Below are positions 11,001 through 22,532 of a stretch of DNA of 42,276 nucleotides, one piece after another (positions within the stretch are counted from its first letter, which is position 1; every line of letters starts with the position of its first letter). The stretch is from Cudoniella acicularis (lineage: Eukaryota > Ascomycota > Leotiomycetes > Helotiales > Helotiaceae). Location: assembly GCA_013054445.1 (NCBI GenBank), contig JAAMPI010000350.1, forward strand, positions 1-42,276, written 5' to 3'. The translations under genes were made by a program, and so were the position numbers. Under the pieces are notes generated by a model that was not told the DNA's origin, did no database searches, and worked only from the letters and a program-made list of their open reading frames with translations.

Positions 11001-14000
11001 TATCACTTGCCTCTAAGACCAGTTTTCCCATAAGCTTTCCGCTCTGAAGCAATCTAAAAGCGCTCTCAATATCTGTTATAGGAACAACAGTTATTGGTTG
11101 AACAGGTGTCAGGCGCCCCAACTCAAAAAGCGGCATCAGGATTTCCATGATCTCTGCATTTGTCTCAGGGCGATGATTAGACATTGCAGCTAGATCAACC
11201 GATGCAAAGGTAATGCCCCGATCAAATGGTTCCAGATTTAAAAGAGTTTTGGCATGGATATCCGCTTTGCCGATTTCGATAAAGGCACCGAATCGACTGA
11301 CGCATGCAAGGCTGTCTCTCATCAATTCACCTGATAATGAATTCAAAACGACATTGACTCCTAGATCGTTGGTCTGTCGCAAGACAGCTTTTCTGAAGGT
11401 TCCTGATCGACTCGAGAAGATTTGGTCTTCGGAAAGGCCGTAATTCTTTTGAAGGAATTCTCTTTTCGCCGAGCTTCCTACAGTGGCAAAAATGGTTGCA
11501 CCAATGTGTTGAGCGATCTTGAGAGCCGCTTGTCCCACACCTCCTGAAGCGGCGTGGATCAGTACCTTATGTCCCTTTCTTAACCCCCCAAGCTTTACCA
11601 TGCCGTACCATGCTGTAACAAATACGACAGGTATTGAGGCTGCTGTTGTAAAAGCCATAGAATCGGGAATTCGGCATGAATTGAATCCATGAACTCGAGC
11701 CCTGCTGGCATATGGTCTTCCCGCCCATCCGCAAACTCGATCCCCAATTTGAAATTTGTCGCGAAACTCTAAGCCAACCCCGGTTACTATGCCACTACAT
11801 TCTCCTACCATGGGTATTGAGGATTTCATTTGACCTAGGGCGACAATGACATCTTTGAAATTGACGCCGCAGGCTTTGACTTTGATCTCGATTTCGAACG
11901 GCAGAATTGGTGTTACTCGAATGTCGTCGTCAAAAAAACGGAGACTGTCAAGTAACCCAGGAGTTTCAACTTCCAGCCTCAAGGGTCGTTGGTCTTGATG
12001 GAATAGACCAAGCTCAATTTGTGGTTGTTCTGAAATGCTTCGAACAATTTGGTCGAGGTCATTCTTGGACTTCAAGCGCGGAATAAGTAGTTTTCCGTTC
12101 TCGTAAACATACTCGAGCTCCTTTGCCTGCCTCTCCGAAGACAGGAATGAATTTGAAACGACCTTTATCAAAATCTGAATGAAATCAGGGGAAGATTCTG
12201 TTGTACAGTTCTTCATATCAATGATGACCATGTTCAAGTCCGGGTTCTCTAGTCTGGCAGAGCGGGAGAATCCAGCTCTCATGCCACGCTCCGGATTTTT
12301 GTCTTGTAAGACACTATGAGCAGCATTGACCCAAAGGACATGTGACCCCTGCGTCAATATATTAGTCAAAGCTCTAAACTGTTTCGCCGAAGAGTTGACA
12401 AGTATAGGCTTTTCCGCGTCTTCAAGAAGGATGTATAGCACCTCCGCGTGTATAGTCTCGTTCTGGAAACTTCCTATATCTGCGTGGATTCCTGTGCGAA
12501 CAAGCAATCTTTTGAGAAATTCGGCAAAGCCTCGATGCTGAGAGGTAGAACCTGGATGAATGACGATAAAGACGCTGACCGGTTGCTGAACAGAGTGGTG
12601 AGGCGTCATTTCATGTGGGCCAACAGCTTTGGAAACCAAGAAACTGATTCTTTGTCCAGGTCCCATGCAGTCATCAGCAGCGAACTCTACCCCATTAAAT
12701 CCGCATTTTAGCAAATGATCATTCCATGACTCCTTTGAAAGCAGAGGTGAGTCCTGGCGCCCGTCGTGTTTTCCTAGAAAACAATGTTTAGTAATTTTCT
12801 TAGCACTGAATATGCTTCTTACCGCAATACCACCCCGAAAGACCGCCACAAAGAACGTTTACGAAGTCGGCCACTTTTGTGCTCTCGATGAGCAAGAGTC
12901 TCCCTCCGGGCTTGAGAAGCTTTCTTGCATTGCCGATTGCTTCGTCGATATGCTCTGTGACATGCAGGGAGTTTGATGCGATAACGACATCATAGGAATA
13001 CTCGTCAAAACCTTGACTTGTAGGATCAAGTGATATATTAAGAGTTTGGTAGCTGAGAATAGACTCCCACTGAGTCAGCTTGGTCCTGGCCTGATCGAAA
13101 AAGGCGGGGGATATATCGGTATAATCATAGCGTTTAAGAGGAATATTCCCAAGTTGTGCAAGTCCTTGGAAGAGTGCGACAGTAGCTCCGCCAGTCCCGG
13201 CGCCAATTTCGAGGACTTCGAGATCTGGCTTTTTAAAAATTAAAAGATTAAAGAACTCAGTGAAGTGCGAATAGCATCGTGAGGAAGCATCGTCAGAATA
13301 TAATCGCCAGAGCAAATCGCCCCCTGATACCAGTGCAAAAATATCCAGGCCCTGAGAAACAGTCGCAGCCAAATTCGGACCAATTAGGAGCAATGCCTCT
13401 CCTTCAACTCCTGCCCCTTCTAACCTACTCAACAGACTTTCGTTTCCAGGTGCTTTTGGATTGAATGTTACATTTTTATAGCTTCCCGAAGCATGAAATC
13501 GTTGCATCCAGCGAAAGAAGTCAAGCTGGTTTTCCTGAACAAGGCTTTCCGGAACGCTATCGAGGCAGGATTTCACATAAACAGCAGCCGCCTGGTTTAA
13601 GAGTTCAATTTTATCGTTTGGAGAGAGCCCAGACTTGTACGGCAGGGCCCCATCGAATATAATTGGTGAAGGATTGCAAAAGTCCAAGTCGATTGCATGC
13701 TGCAAGTCGTACGCAAAACCAGAAGTGGTAGTGTGATCACTTGACCCAGAATATGACTTCGACACACCTTTGAGCTCTCCGCTGGCCATTCGAACAACGA
13801 GAGCTTGAGTATCATTCTCACCATGCTGAAATGCAGAGATATTTATCATAGCTGAACTACTACCGGAAGGAGTGATCGTTGTTACAAATTCAAGTTTTGT
13901 CCCTGGAGACTGAGCAAGTCTAGCAGAAATTGACATTTCCGCGATGCCAACAGTGAAGACGGAGCCTACAGTTGAATGTTGAGCGTATATAGGCAGACAG

Positions 14001-17000
14001 CTGTGAATAAGGGCATCTAAAGTCGTCGGATGAACGGTATGTGGCTGCATATATCCGGAGGGCATAAAATTTGCGACATTGGGCACTATCACAGTTCCAG
14101 TTGCACTGAAATCCCCCAGCTTGAAGTCATGGATGACAGAGAAGCTGGGACCATAAAGATTACCTTCGACGGCCATCGCGATATATGCAGACGCAGGAAA
14201 TGTTGCCAGGCCGTCAACGACATGGTCTTGCAGCCAGGGAAGACTATCAAGACCTATGATATGGCGCCAAACAGGGTCCAACGAGTTGGTGCTCATGCGG
14301 ATACCAAGCAGATCGTGGTAAGGGTGCGGACGCATACGATATTCTTTGCTTAAGCGGGATTCATGCCAGTATGTATTTGTGTGATCCCATGGGTACGGTG
14401 CCAAGTCAGACAAGACGGCTGGAGATCGTGTGCTTTCATCTAAACTATTAAGCTTCTGGAGGTCCACGTGCCATCCATGCTCCCAAAGTTTAGAAGCCGA
14501 TCCGAGGAAGGTCGCCACCGCGTCGCGATGTCTGACTAAAGTAGGTAAACAGTTGAAATGGAACGCATCAATATTCAGATGCACTACCGTATTCCGTGTC
14601 GGCCCTACTAGAGCATGATGGGGTCCCACTTCTATGAAGCAATGGGTGGTTGACGAAGAAGACATTCGTGATTCCATTGCAAGACTTTGGCACGCTGCTT
14701 CAATGGATTCCCGAAAGCGGACTTGGGAAACAAGATTTTCCACCCAGTAACCCCTCCCAAAATCCTTATGTTTCCTTAAACCAGTGACGGATGAAAAGTA
14801 TTGCGTTGAATTCCTTGGCTCGCTGGTTTCAACACCCTCAAGCGCCTCAAAATATGTAGCCGCCACGGCTTCCATGTGGTGGGAATGGTAGGCGGTCTCG
14901 ACTCGAAGCATTCGGGCAAACACTGCCTCTTCTTCAAGCAGATCCCTCAGCTCAGTTATTGTTACCTGATCTCCAGATATAGTACAATTGGAGGGACTGT
15001 TGATGCAGGCAACATTGACACGCCCAGTTCTCAAGCGAGAAATATAGGGGATAATTTCCTGCTCACTTAGTTCCACAGCAAGCATAGAACCTTTTGCGCC
15101 CAAGATAGTCAGACATTTGGCAGCAAGAAAGCCCCTCTGAAATGAAATCTTTAAGGCCGAGGATTGTGTTAATGCCCCAGAAGCATATGCGGCGGCAATT
15201 TCACCACTGGAGTGGCCGATGACAACATCTAGATGGATCTGAACGCTAGTGAGAAGATCCACCAGCGCAATCTGGATGGCGGTAGACGCAGGTTGTCCAA
15301 CGTCAGGGTGATCAACTCGACTGTTCGATTTATCGAGCGAAAGTTCCTCAATTAAGCTCCACGTCGCTCCGAGTTGCAACAGAATTTTCTCAGAAAGATG
15401 AAGTGAGTTTCTGAAAGCAAGAGACACACTGATCAACTCTTTTCCCATGGCAAACCATTGTGCTCCCTGACCAGTAAAAATGAAGATTGACTTGCAGAAT
15501 TTTGAAGACTTGATGGCGCGGGCGGCACTGACTTGTTGCAACGCATCTGGCCCGTCTTCAAACCTTGAAGTTGTGAGAAAGGCATGTCTCCACTGCATCG
15601 TAGACCGGCGAGTGGTGAGTGTATATGCTAGGCTTTGAAGGTGCTTGGAGCATTCTCCATGCGCAGAAATCCATTTCTTTACATTTTCGACAACCTTGAC
15701 AAGAGATTCTGCCGATTTTGCGGACGCGACAAGTATTTGCACCGTCTGTGCCTTGGCTGAAGTCTCGATTTGGTGATAATTGCCGTTGAGCTGGATGGAA
15801 GAGCCGCCGGGTTTTTCGTCGGTGATTTTCCAGTCCAAAATGACGTGAGCATTTGTGCCTCCATACCCAAATGAATTCTACAAATTTGATTAGCATCGAA
15901 TGGTTTTTCTGCGTGAGTGAACTAACGATGCTAGCCCTACGAAGCCTTCCATTTGGCCAGGGCGTAAGTTTTCGGACAACCTTCCCTCAAGTCAGCTGAC
16001 GAATGCTCCTTTCATGGATCGTGGAATATGATGGGTTTGAGACTGACCTCTAAGTTCCACTTATCAGAAATCATATCCGGCTTCAAGGTCACTAGATTCG
16101 GATTTGCTGGAATGAGACCTTTCTCTAGAGCCAATGTAGCTTTGATCAAACCAGCTATTCCACTCGAACTTTCCAGATGCCCAATGTTAGATTTTATAGA
16201 TCCAATATATGTTGGTTTGTCGCTTGCTGTACTTTCGCAGAAAAACGTTTCCCAATGCACCAACTTCCGTCAAATCCCCAGCGGTAGTCCCAGTTCCGTG
16301 TGCTTCTATATAGGTTGTATCTTTGAGATTGAGGCCAGCCGATTGATAGACCTTGCGAACCAAGTCTTGTTGTGCTTGTCCATTAGGGTAAGTAATACCT
16401 GGGGTTCTGCCATCTTGTGCAACACCGCTGTTCCGAATAATGCCACGAATACAGTCTCCAGCCTCCAAAGCGTCATCCAACCGTTTCAAAACCACGAGGG
16501 CCACACCCTCTCCCCGTCCGTACCCGGCGCCTCTCGAGTCAAACGCGTAACACTTTCCGTCGTTATTAAGGAATTGAAGTAAGCTCATTGGTACCATGAT
16601 ATCGGGACTTAAGATCAAGTTCGTGCCTCCCGCAAGAGCCATACTGGTTTCGCCGGAACGAAGGCTTTGGCACGCCTGGTGAATGGCAACTAAACTGCCA
16701 GAGCATGCTGTATCAAGCGTAATGGAAGGACCTTTGAAATCGAAAACGTACGATATCCTGTTAGACAAGATTGCTTGCCCAATGCCAGTGAGGAGATATT
16801 TCGGTAAAAAGTTCGAGTCTTTACCCATCATAGACTCGTAGTCATGGGTGAATGTAGCGACATAGACTCCTGAATCCGAGCCCTGGACACTTTCAACAGG
16901 AATTCCTGCATTTTCCAAGGCTTCGTATGCTATCTCAAGAAGTAGGCGCTGCTGGGGGTCCATGGCCTGGGCTTCTGACGCAGGTACCCCAAAGAACTTC

Positions 17001-17236
17001 GCGTCAAATGCCGCAACGTCTTGATCAATGAAGTGCCCGCCGACTTGATTATGAGCTCCTTGGATGTTTGGATCGGGATGATGAAATGATTTCCAATTGA
17101 ATCTACTTTCAGGAACATTCGACCAAGCGTCCCGACCTTCAGATAACATGCTCCAGAGCTTCTCGGGATCATTGGCACCGCCGGGGAAACGGCAGCTCAT
17201 GCCTACAATGGCGATTGGAATTGGTCTTGAAGCCAT
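8003..17236 (-). CDS. Highly reducing polyketide synthase with C-terminal carnitine acyltransferase domain (frame-disrupted)
   Basis: Seven exons: 17236-16048, 15980-15927, 15877-12823, 12773-10666, 10606-9168, 9118-8163 and 8117-8003, with GT-AG introns of 45-67 bases. Conceptually about 2,970 residues. Domain order: KS (about 17230-15850; DTACSGS, EAHGTGT, SNIGHLE), MAT (15500-14550; GHSSGE), DH (14370-13750; WLQDHVVDG and [10 protein letters not shown], middle missing), methyltransferase (13560-12840; [11 protein letters not shown]), ER (12000-11020; [15 protein letters not shown]), KR (10960-10200; [12 protein letters not shown]), ACP (10030-9850; [14 protein letters not shown]) and cAT (9840-8003; CEHSLLDGT with the catalytic His). 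Such enzymes extend malonyl units iteratively. In the characterised Trichoderma virens example of this architecture the cAT domain releases the chain by transesterification. Two single-base frame breaks (16241-16245 and 9822-9826) lie at five-base homopolymers. Apart from these, every exon length fits one frame, so sequence error or recent inactivation are both possible. [20 protein letters not shown] is a standard PKS start. Confidence 0.88.
9822..9826 (-). other. Frame break 2 in the PKS, ACP/cAT junction
   Basis: The ACP frame runs through [12 protein letters not shown] and TTEVSDSGS, then ends early. The cAT frame ([15 protein letters not shown]) is displaced by one base. One extra base in the T5 run (A5 on the coding strand) would join them. 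A 17-base GT-AG segment just upstream would also restore frame but is too short to be an intron. Confidence 0.65.
14158..14168 (-). other. Junction of an in-frame deletion in the PKS dehydratase domain
   Basis: The N-terminal DH block, ending in AYIAMAVEG, is joined directly to [13 protein letters not shown]. In related synthases these blocks are separated by roughly 120-150 residues of the double hot-dog fold. The frame stays open across the junction. The catalytic His (LQDHVVDG) and Asp (TTLDALIH) positions remain. Confidence 0.75.
16241..16245 (-). other. Frame break 1 in the PKS, KS domain
   Basis: The KS frame reads EVGALGNVF and then drifts into nonsense. The expected continuation, [14 protein letters not shown], is in another frame. 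Removing one base from the A5 run (T5 on the coding strand) joins the two exactly. No splice signals are placed to explain the shift. Confidence 0.75.
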
Positions 17237-18180
17237 TGTAGTTCTCTTAAATGCTTTTTCCTGAAATTTGCTTTATTTTCCGATTCTTTGATTGAGGGTT
17301 TGCCGAAAAGAATTCTGCAAGCTCGCGTTGAAAATAGAGAGAGGTTAGAAGAGGGGGGTGACTTTTAGCCACAGCCTTCCCGAATCTTGGTGATTTTGAC
17401 GCTTCTAGTAAGCGGGTCTGAAGTGAATCCGACTTATTTGAAGGGGAAAATAAATTTGCCAATGTCGTAGTAGCGACCCAACTGTCCAGAAGCGTGTGGG
17501 GGGTAAGTTGTACCGAGTAGTTTCCTTGGTTAGATGGTCTAGGTGAATGAAATTCTTGGCAAAGGAGAAATACCTAATCTGAGCGACCAATGAGTTTTCT
17601 CTGATAAGAGCTAGGCTCATTAAAAAGTGTATTGACGCTAGCCTGGGTTAGTTTCTTCTATTATTAAACATGACCTCAATTTCCGCCTCGTTTGTTGGTA
17701 TACTTTAAGCTGCATGTTACATGTTATGTAGTGCTACTGTTAAATCCTTTTGATATTGACTTTCATGCAGTTGGTTTTTATGCCGCACTACTGCCTTGCA
17801 GAATATTGATGTAGTATCCTACAAGCTACGCGTTCTATGCGGGTGCTGTTGCTTTGTTACCTTCCTAAAGGGTGGCAACGCCCGAATCAAGTAGATATCT
17901 CGATTTATTTCAAGGAGCTCATTTGCGGGGGACAATATGAGGAGATCAAGAAGTTAGTAGAATCAAAGAATTACTTCGAGGAAGGCAAATCGGGTGTGAT
18001 ATGAGCAATTACAGCGGATCACTATCTGTGCCTTTCAGAGGTGCAAAGTCTAAGGTGCAGAAATAAAAAGAACCTTGAAACTATTTGATTGCCCGAATCA
18101 TTCATTGCCATGAAGATAAACATTGCATATTGACTATGAGGTCCTAAATACTCCCTGTGTTCCTTCCTCCTTTTCCCTGT
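17237..18180. promoter_or_regulatory. PKS upstream region
   Basis: This 0.9-kb gene-free stretch separates the PKS start from the stop codon of the SAT4-like gene on the same strand, so it should hold the PKS promoter and the 3' end of the neighbour. A 71-codon frame at 17462-17247 ends just before the PKS start and could be an upstream open reading frame, but nothing supports its translation. TGCATGTTAC at 17711-17720 partly matches a motif repeated upstream of the MFS gene. Confidence 0.4.
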
Positions 18181-19293
18181 CTATTTGACGAAATTGAATT
18201 CGGATCCCTTTGAGGGCTCAGACACCTGACTGGAGCTAACATAAGGATCAGAGCGGAGACGCTGGGATGGCGTAGTCATTGGGAAGCTCGACCCCGCGGT
18301 CACTTGTGACGTGCTGAACTTGCCCTGCTTCCTAACGAACATATAGAAGGGCCGGATCTGTGGCAGGCAAATCGCAAATAAGTACGTCCCAGTCTCCAAC
18401 ATGCCTACAATGGCTAGTGTTACCCCGTCCCAGGTCAAATCCCCAAGACCTTCCGATTTCATGAACGTGACTATACGTATAATTGAGGCTATAAGCCCAC
18501 TTTCCGAGAGGAAGAGGAGAATTAACATATTTTCACACTCTAAGGGATATTAGTGACAAGCTTACATTCCTCCTGCACTAAAAGCAAGAAAAACACCAGC
18601 CTTGTCTCTTGGCGGAAGCTTGATCTTCAGTACCATTGGAATAGGCAGGATGATCAGTATTAGATCAAAGAGGGAGCTTGGCAGCGTACTCCATCTCCAC
18701 CAGCTAGCAATATTTATGCAACGTGGATTCGTTATAAGCGGATTCCACAATGCATCTAGCGGTATGCACATGAAGGATGTAACAAGAAGAGATATTGTGG
18801 CGGACAAAACAACGAGACCAAATAACCCATAGCATATAAGGCGATATTTTCTTTCGACGAATATTCGTAAGTAGAGGCAGATAATCGCAAGTTTTGGTAG
18901 AGTTACGGCGAAAAGGTACGAGAATTGGAAGGCCACACTCAGTTTTGCGTAAAGTAGAATTGTGGGAAGTGGAAGAGCTTCAAGGTGATGACCAAGTCCA
19001 GCATGATTTACCATAGCTAAACATGTTGTTAATTTAATTTAATTTCAGAAGGGGGAATTCGTACCAACTATGATGCCACACAATGAAACGCTGAAGAGCA
19101 CTGCAGGAAGGACGAAGAAATCATCCCACCCAAAACTTGTGTGCGTGATATATCGTGCGAAGTATCGAAAACCCACTATGAATACATCAAAGACAATGAA
19201 CAAAATGGCACAGTCATACGCCCTTTTGCCAATGTAGTCGTTAAGGTGTTCTGGTGTGAGTGGTGGGAGAGGACCGATCAATGATGCTGCCAT
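18181..19293 (-). CDS. SAT4/PTH11-type fungal rhodopsin-domain integral membrane protein
   Basis: Three exons, 19293-19065, 19016-18566 and 18499-18181, with introns of 48 and 66 bases (donors GTACGA and GTAAGC), give about 332 residues in an intact frame. Family features are DYIGKRAYDCAILFIVFDV at the first helix, the GWDDFFVL motif, VNHAGLGHH after helix 2, a KLSVAFQFSYLFAVTLPKL helix, LYLRIF, RCINIASWWRW before helix 6, and FSAGGIGLIASIIRIV after splicing. About seven transmembrane helices are followed by a polar Ser/Thr-rich tail. Fungal rhodopsin-domain proteins of this type are common in pathogens and near metabolite clusters. Ligands and roles are mostly unknown, with PTH11 itself acting in surface sensing. 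I chose the Met of MAASLIGPLPP because upstream codons carry no family similarity. Confidence 0.85.
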
Positions 19294-20690
19294 AGCTTGT
19301 TGGTTGACGAGGAATGGGTTGTTGAGACGTCGTTGGGTAGTGGAGTCTTGACCTTCACAGGCTTTGCCTATATCACGAATCAACCAAAGGAATGAACTTA
19401 AGGTGTAGGAGAAAAGGAAATTATAGAGTGGGACCGCATTGGGTACGGAGTTTGTAGAAGTCCACGGTCGGAAGGAAACCCAAACGCTTCGCCTCGGAAG
19501 GAATTTTGTGGGCGAACCGTGAATTGTCTTCAAGGTGTACCGCGGGTGAATCTTTCTGTAAATAAGATACAACACCATTGAGTCCTGCAGATTGATACTG
19601 CTGCATTGACATGCATTCACTGGAGAGACTCCCTGACAGTGTTTTGACTAAATCAAAAGCTCTGCCACCACCCCGGTTCTGGCATGCTGTATAATGTTCC
19701 TATTTCATTATTTTACGTCAAGATTTACCAAGATTTTCCCGTAATACTACCTACCTCTCTATATAAAAATCAGAACGTTCCTAATAAAAATTTATGTTAG
19801 AGTACCAGTTTGAAGTTACAGGAGACATGTTTTATGAACTCAATTCTTATAAGTTACAATTGGAAAAGTTATTTAAGTCGTGGGCCGAGAGATTCGTCAT
19901 AAATATTGGTCTTACAATCTCCGTCCCTTTACATGTATTGCCATGTATAATTGAAAGCTGTACTAGTTGAGCCTCACATAACCGCTTAAAATATTATTTT
20001 ACTGTGAATCTAGTTGGAATTCGTAGATACGCCAGAGGTGGTATTTGCGCTTTTCCGTAAAGGATTCCGCTTCCTGTACATCTTCAATGTGTCTGGACTA
20101 TCTTGCATACAGTCCCTAGAGCCTGGGTTTCGATAGGAAATAAGAAGCGGCAGCAATCGGACGGGATGACTTGCAGCTGAATGCAAGGTCGTTTGACCCT
20201 TTTAGTACATTCGAGCCTCTGATTTCCAATTTAGGAAAGTGTCACGAGGAGTCTGGAGGGTGAGAGAGGTTGCCGATTGGTATGGGACGCGGAAGTCACT
20301 GCCTTTGTGTTAGACGTGTTGAAGCCCAATGCCACCCATGTAAGACCTTACTTGCATGTTGGTTCCAACAATGCACATCACTGCGTGTTGGGCACATTCC
20401 TGCATGTTGGTATTGATGACAACACCGTATCATTCCAAAATGGCTGCAAATATTGGGAGGCTTCTTTTCACAGTCACAGTAGGATCGTGCAGCTGACCTC
20501 TTTGTCTACGTACGTTACTCATAGTGTTCTGCGAGACCCCTGCGGGAAAATTTCGTCCAACTCCCCGATGTCCGGTTGAACTGGGAGGGTGTAGACTGTG
20601 CAAAGAAGCTCCCTCCTTGATTACTCTCACCACTGTCCAAGACCAAGGGGAGAATTGACAGCGAGTCAACGACAAACTGATACAAGTACC
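19294..20690. promoter_or_regulatory. Divergent promoter region between SAT4-like and MFS genes
   Basis: This 1.4-kb gap lies between divergently oriented genes and has no convincing gene. It is A/T-rich from 19700 to 20050. Nearer the MFS gene it contains three direct copies of TGCRTGTTGG. Both genes could be co-regulated from here (inference). Confidence 0.5.
20353..20410 (+). promoter_or_regulatory. Three direct copies of TGCRTGTTGG upstream of the MFS gene
   Basis: TGCATGTTGG at 20353-20362, TGCGTGTTGG at 20382-20391 and TGCATGTTGG at 20401-20410 lie 281-338 bases before the MFS start codon. Spaced direct copies of a ten-base word are typical of transcription-factor sites, but no factor is identified. 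Confidence 0.45.
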
Positions 20691-22532
20691 ATGGAGGAGC
20701 AAAGCAAAACTCAATCTGGCCAACTACAGGAAGAGACGCCAGTCGCAAAGGATTCAAAGCAATTTTTCTGCAACGGAAAGGATGAGGTTACGCTGGAGAG
20801 CATTGAAGTTCAACTCAAAGTCGAGCCGGAAACGATTCAAATGGTGAATGGAAGTTCCGTAGAGGGCCCCGAAGATTACCTCCACGGGGGACAACTCGTC
20901 CTTCTAACTGTGACCCTTATGCTGGGCCAGTTCATTATGGGAATAGATGCTACAGTCATAAGTACGTATTCAGTTCAGTCTGAACTATATATTGATGGCT
21001 GATATTTTAAAACAGCCAGCGCTATACCAACTATTACACAAACATTTCACAGCCCCTTCGACGTTGGCTGGTACGGTAGCACATATCTTTTAACGACTAT
21101 TGCTTTGCAGCCTACGTTTGGGAAGGTTTATATGTATTTTAGTATCAAGCTCACATTTATTGCTTCTGTATTGATATTTGAATTGGGCTCAGTTGTTTGT
21201 GCTGTTGCAAAAGATTCTTTGACGTTCATTATTGGTCGTGCGTTTGCTGGGGCTGGCCAAGCAGCAATGTTGTCTGGTGGCATGATTATCATTACCTATC
21301 GAATTCCACTGAAAAACAGGGCGCTTTACTTCGCGGCCTTAAACAGCATGCATGGCATTGCATCAGTTGTTGGGCCACCATTAGGAGGACTTTTCACTGA
21401 TATCGATAAACTCACCTGGAGATTCTGTTTTTGGATCAATTTGCGTAAGTGTATGAATTCCCTCTTCTCGAATTGCTCTAAAACTTTGCAGCTTTGGGAG
21501 CATTATCTGTTGTCACTGGTCTTTTGTGCTTCAAGTCTCCATCGAGACCTGCCCTTAGTCTGAAATTGAAAGAAAAGCTGGCCCAAATGGATATAGGGGG
21601 TGCAATTTTGCTGATTGCGGGCATGGTTTGCCTATTCTTAGCTTTGCAGACAGGCGGAACCAAATACCCTTGGTCTGATAGCCGAGTATGGGGATGTCTG
21701 TTGGGATTCGCCTTGATTATCGGAGCGTTTGTCTGGCTACAAATGTGGTTAGGTCCAGGGTATGTCTTTCAACACCAGCAGACTAGGGATATACTAACAG
21801 GACAGTGCTACTATCCCCCCCCATATCGTTTGCCGGCGAACAATTAGTACAAGTTGTATCTTTACCTGTTTGATATCGATTGGGTTGAGTACCCACACCT
21901 ACTTTCTCCCATTTTACTTTCAAAGCGCCAAAGGTGTAAGTGCCGAGGAGTCAGGGGTTCGCCTTGTGCCCTATTTGGGCTCCGTTATGGTATCTTCTCT
22001 GGCTATGGGAGTCGTCCTCATGATAGTCGGTTATCCAGTACCCCTGATGTGGTTTGGAACAGCTTTGTTTGCCGTTGGTTCTGGATTAATGACGACGTTG
22101 CAGGTGGATACTTCTGCTGGCTACTGGATTGGATATCAAATCCTCGCTGGATTCGGATATGGGTCCACCGTCAACCTAGCTGCCGTGGCTATGCAAGCTG
22201 CACTTCCTCCAGAAGATTTGTCTATTGGCAATGCTTTGTTTTTATTCAACAATTTTCTGGGTGGCGCGTTGGCAGTGAGCATTGCCCAGGGTATCTATTC
22301 CAACACATTGGAACAGCGATTAAAGCAATTTGCTCCTCAGCTCAATCAGGATATAATTATTGCAGCTGGAGCACCAGATATTGCATCAGTCGTCCCCCCT
22401 GCACTTGTTCCTTTGATACGAGAGGCATACAATGATGCAGTTACGAGAGCTTTCTTCATGCCTGTTGCTGGAGCAACTCTTGCTTTTTTCTTTACTTTGG
22501 GGATCAAATGGAAGAATATTACAAAGCCATAG
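20691..22532 (+). CDS. MFS drug/metabolite exporter, 14-helix (DHA14/DHA2-like) type
   Basis: Four exons, 20691-20961, 21016-21444, 21492-21759 and 21806-22532, with introns of 54, 47 and 46 bases. The product is about 564 residues in an intact frame. A hydrophilic N-terminus of about 65 residues precedes the first helix (LVLLTVTLMLGQFIMGIDAT). Typical drug:H+ antiporter motifs follow: DATVITSAIPTIT, DVGWYGSTYLLTT, IIGRAFAGAGQAAMLSG, motif C-like HGIASVVGPPLGG, then WRFCFWINLPLGA and THTYFLPFYFQSAKGVSAEESGVR. These match fungal exporters found in toxin and pigment clusters. It probably sits in the plasma or vesicle membrane and exports a small molecule using the proton gradient. Proximity to the PKS suggests that product as substrate, but this is inference. 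The start at 20691 (ACCATGG context) gives the expected N-terminus. Confidence 0.9.

Noticed and set aside
14158..14168. GAAG/GTAATC at the DH junction read as an intron donor
   Set aside because: The frame is continuous across it and the following sequence codes for conserved DH residues, so no intron is needed.
16028..16582. 184-codon plus-strand frame opposite the KS domain
   Set aside because: It is antisense to conserved KS sequence and has no domain of its own.
17247..17462. 71-codon frame just upstream of the PKS start
   Set aside because: It has no similarity to PKS N-termini and a stop before the PKS Met. At most it is an upstream open reading frame in the leader, without support.
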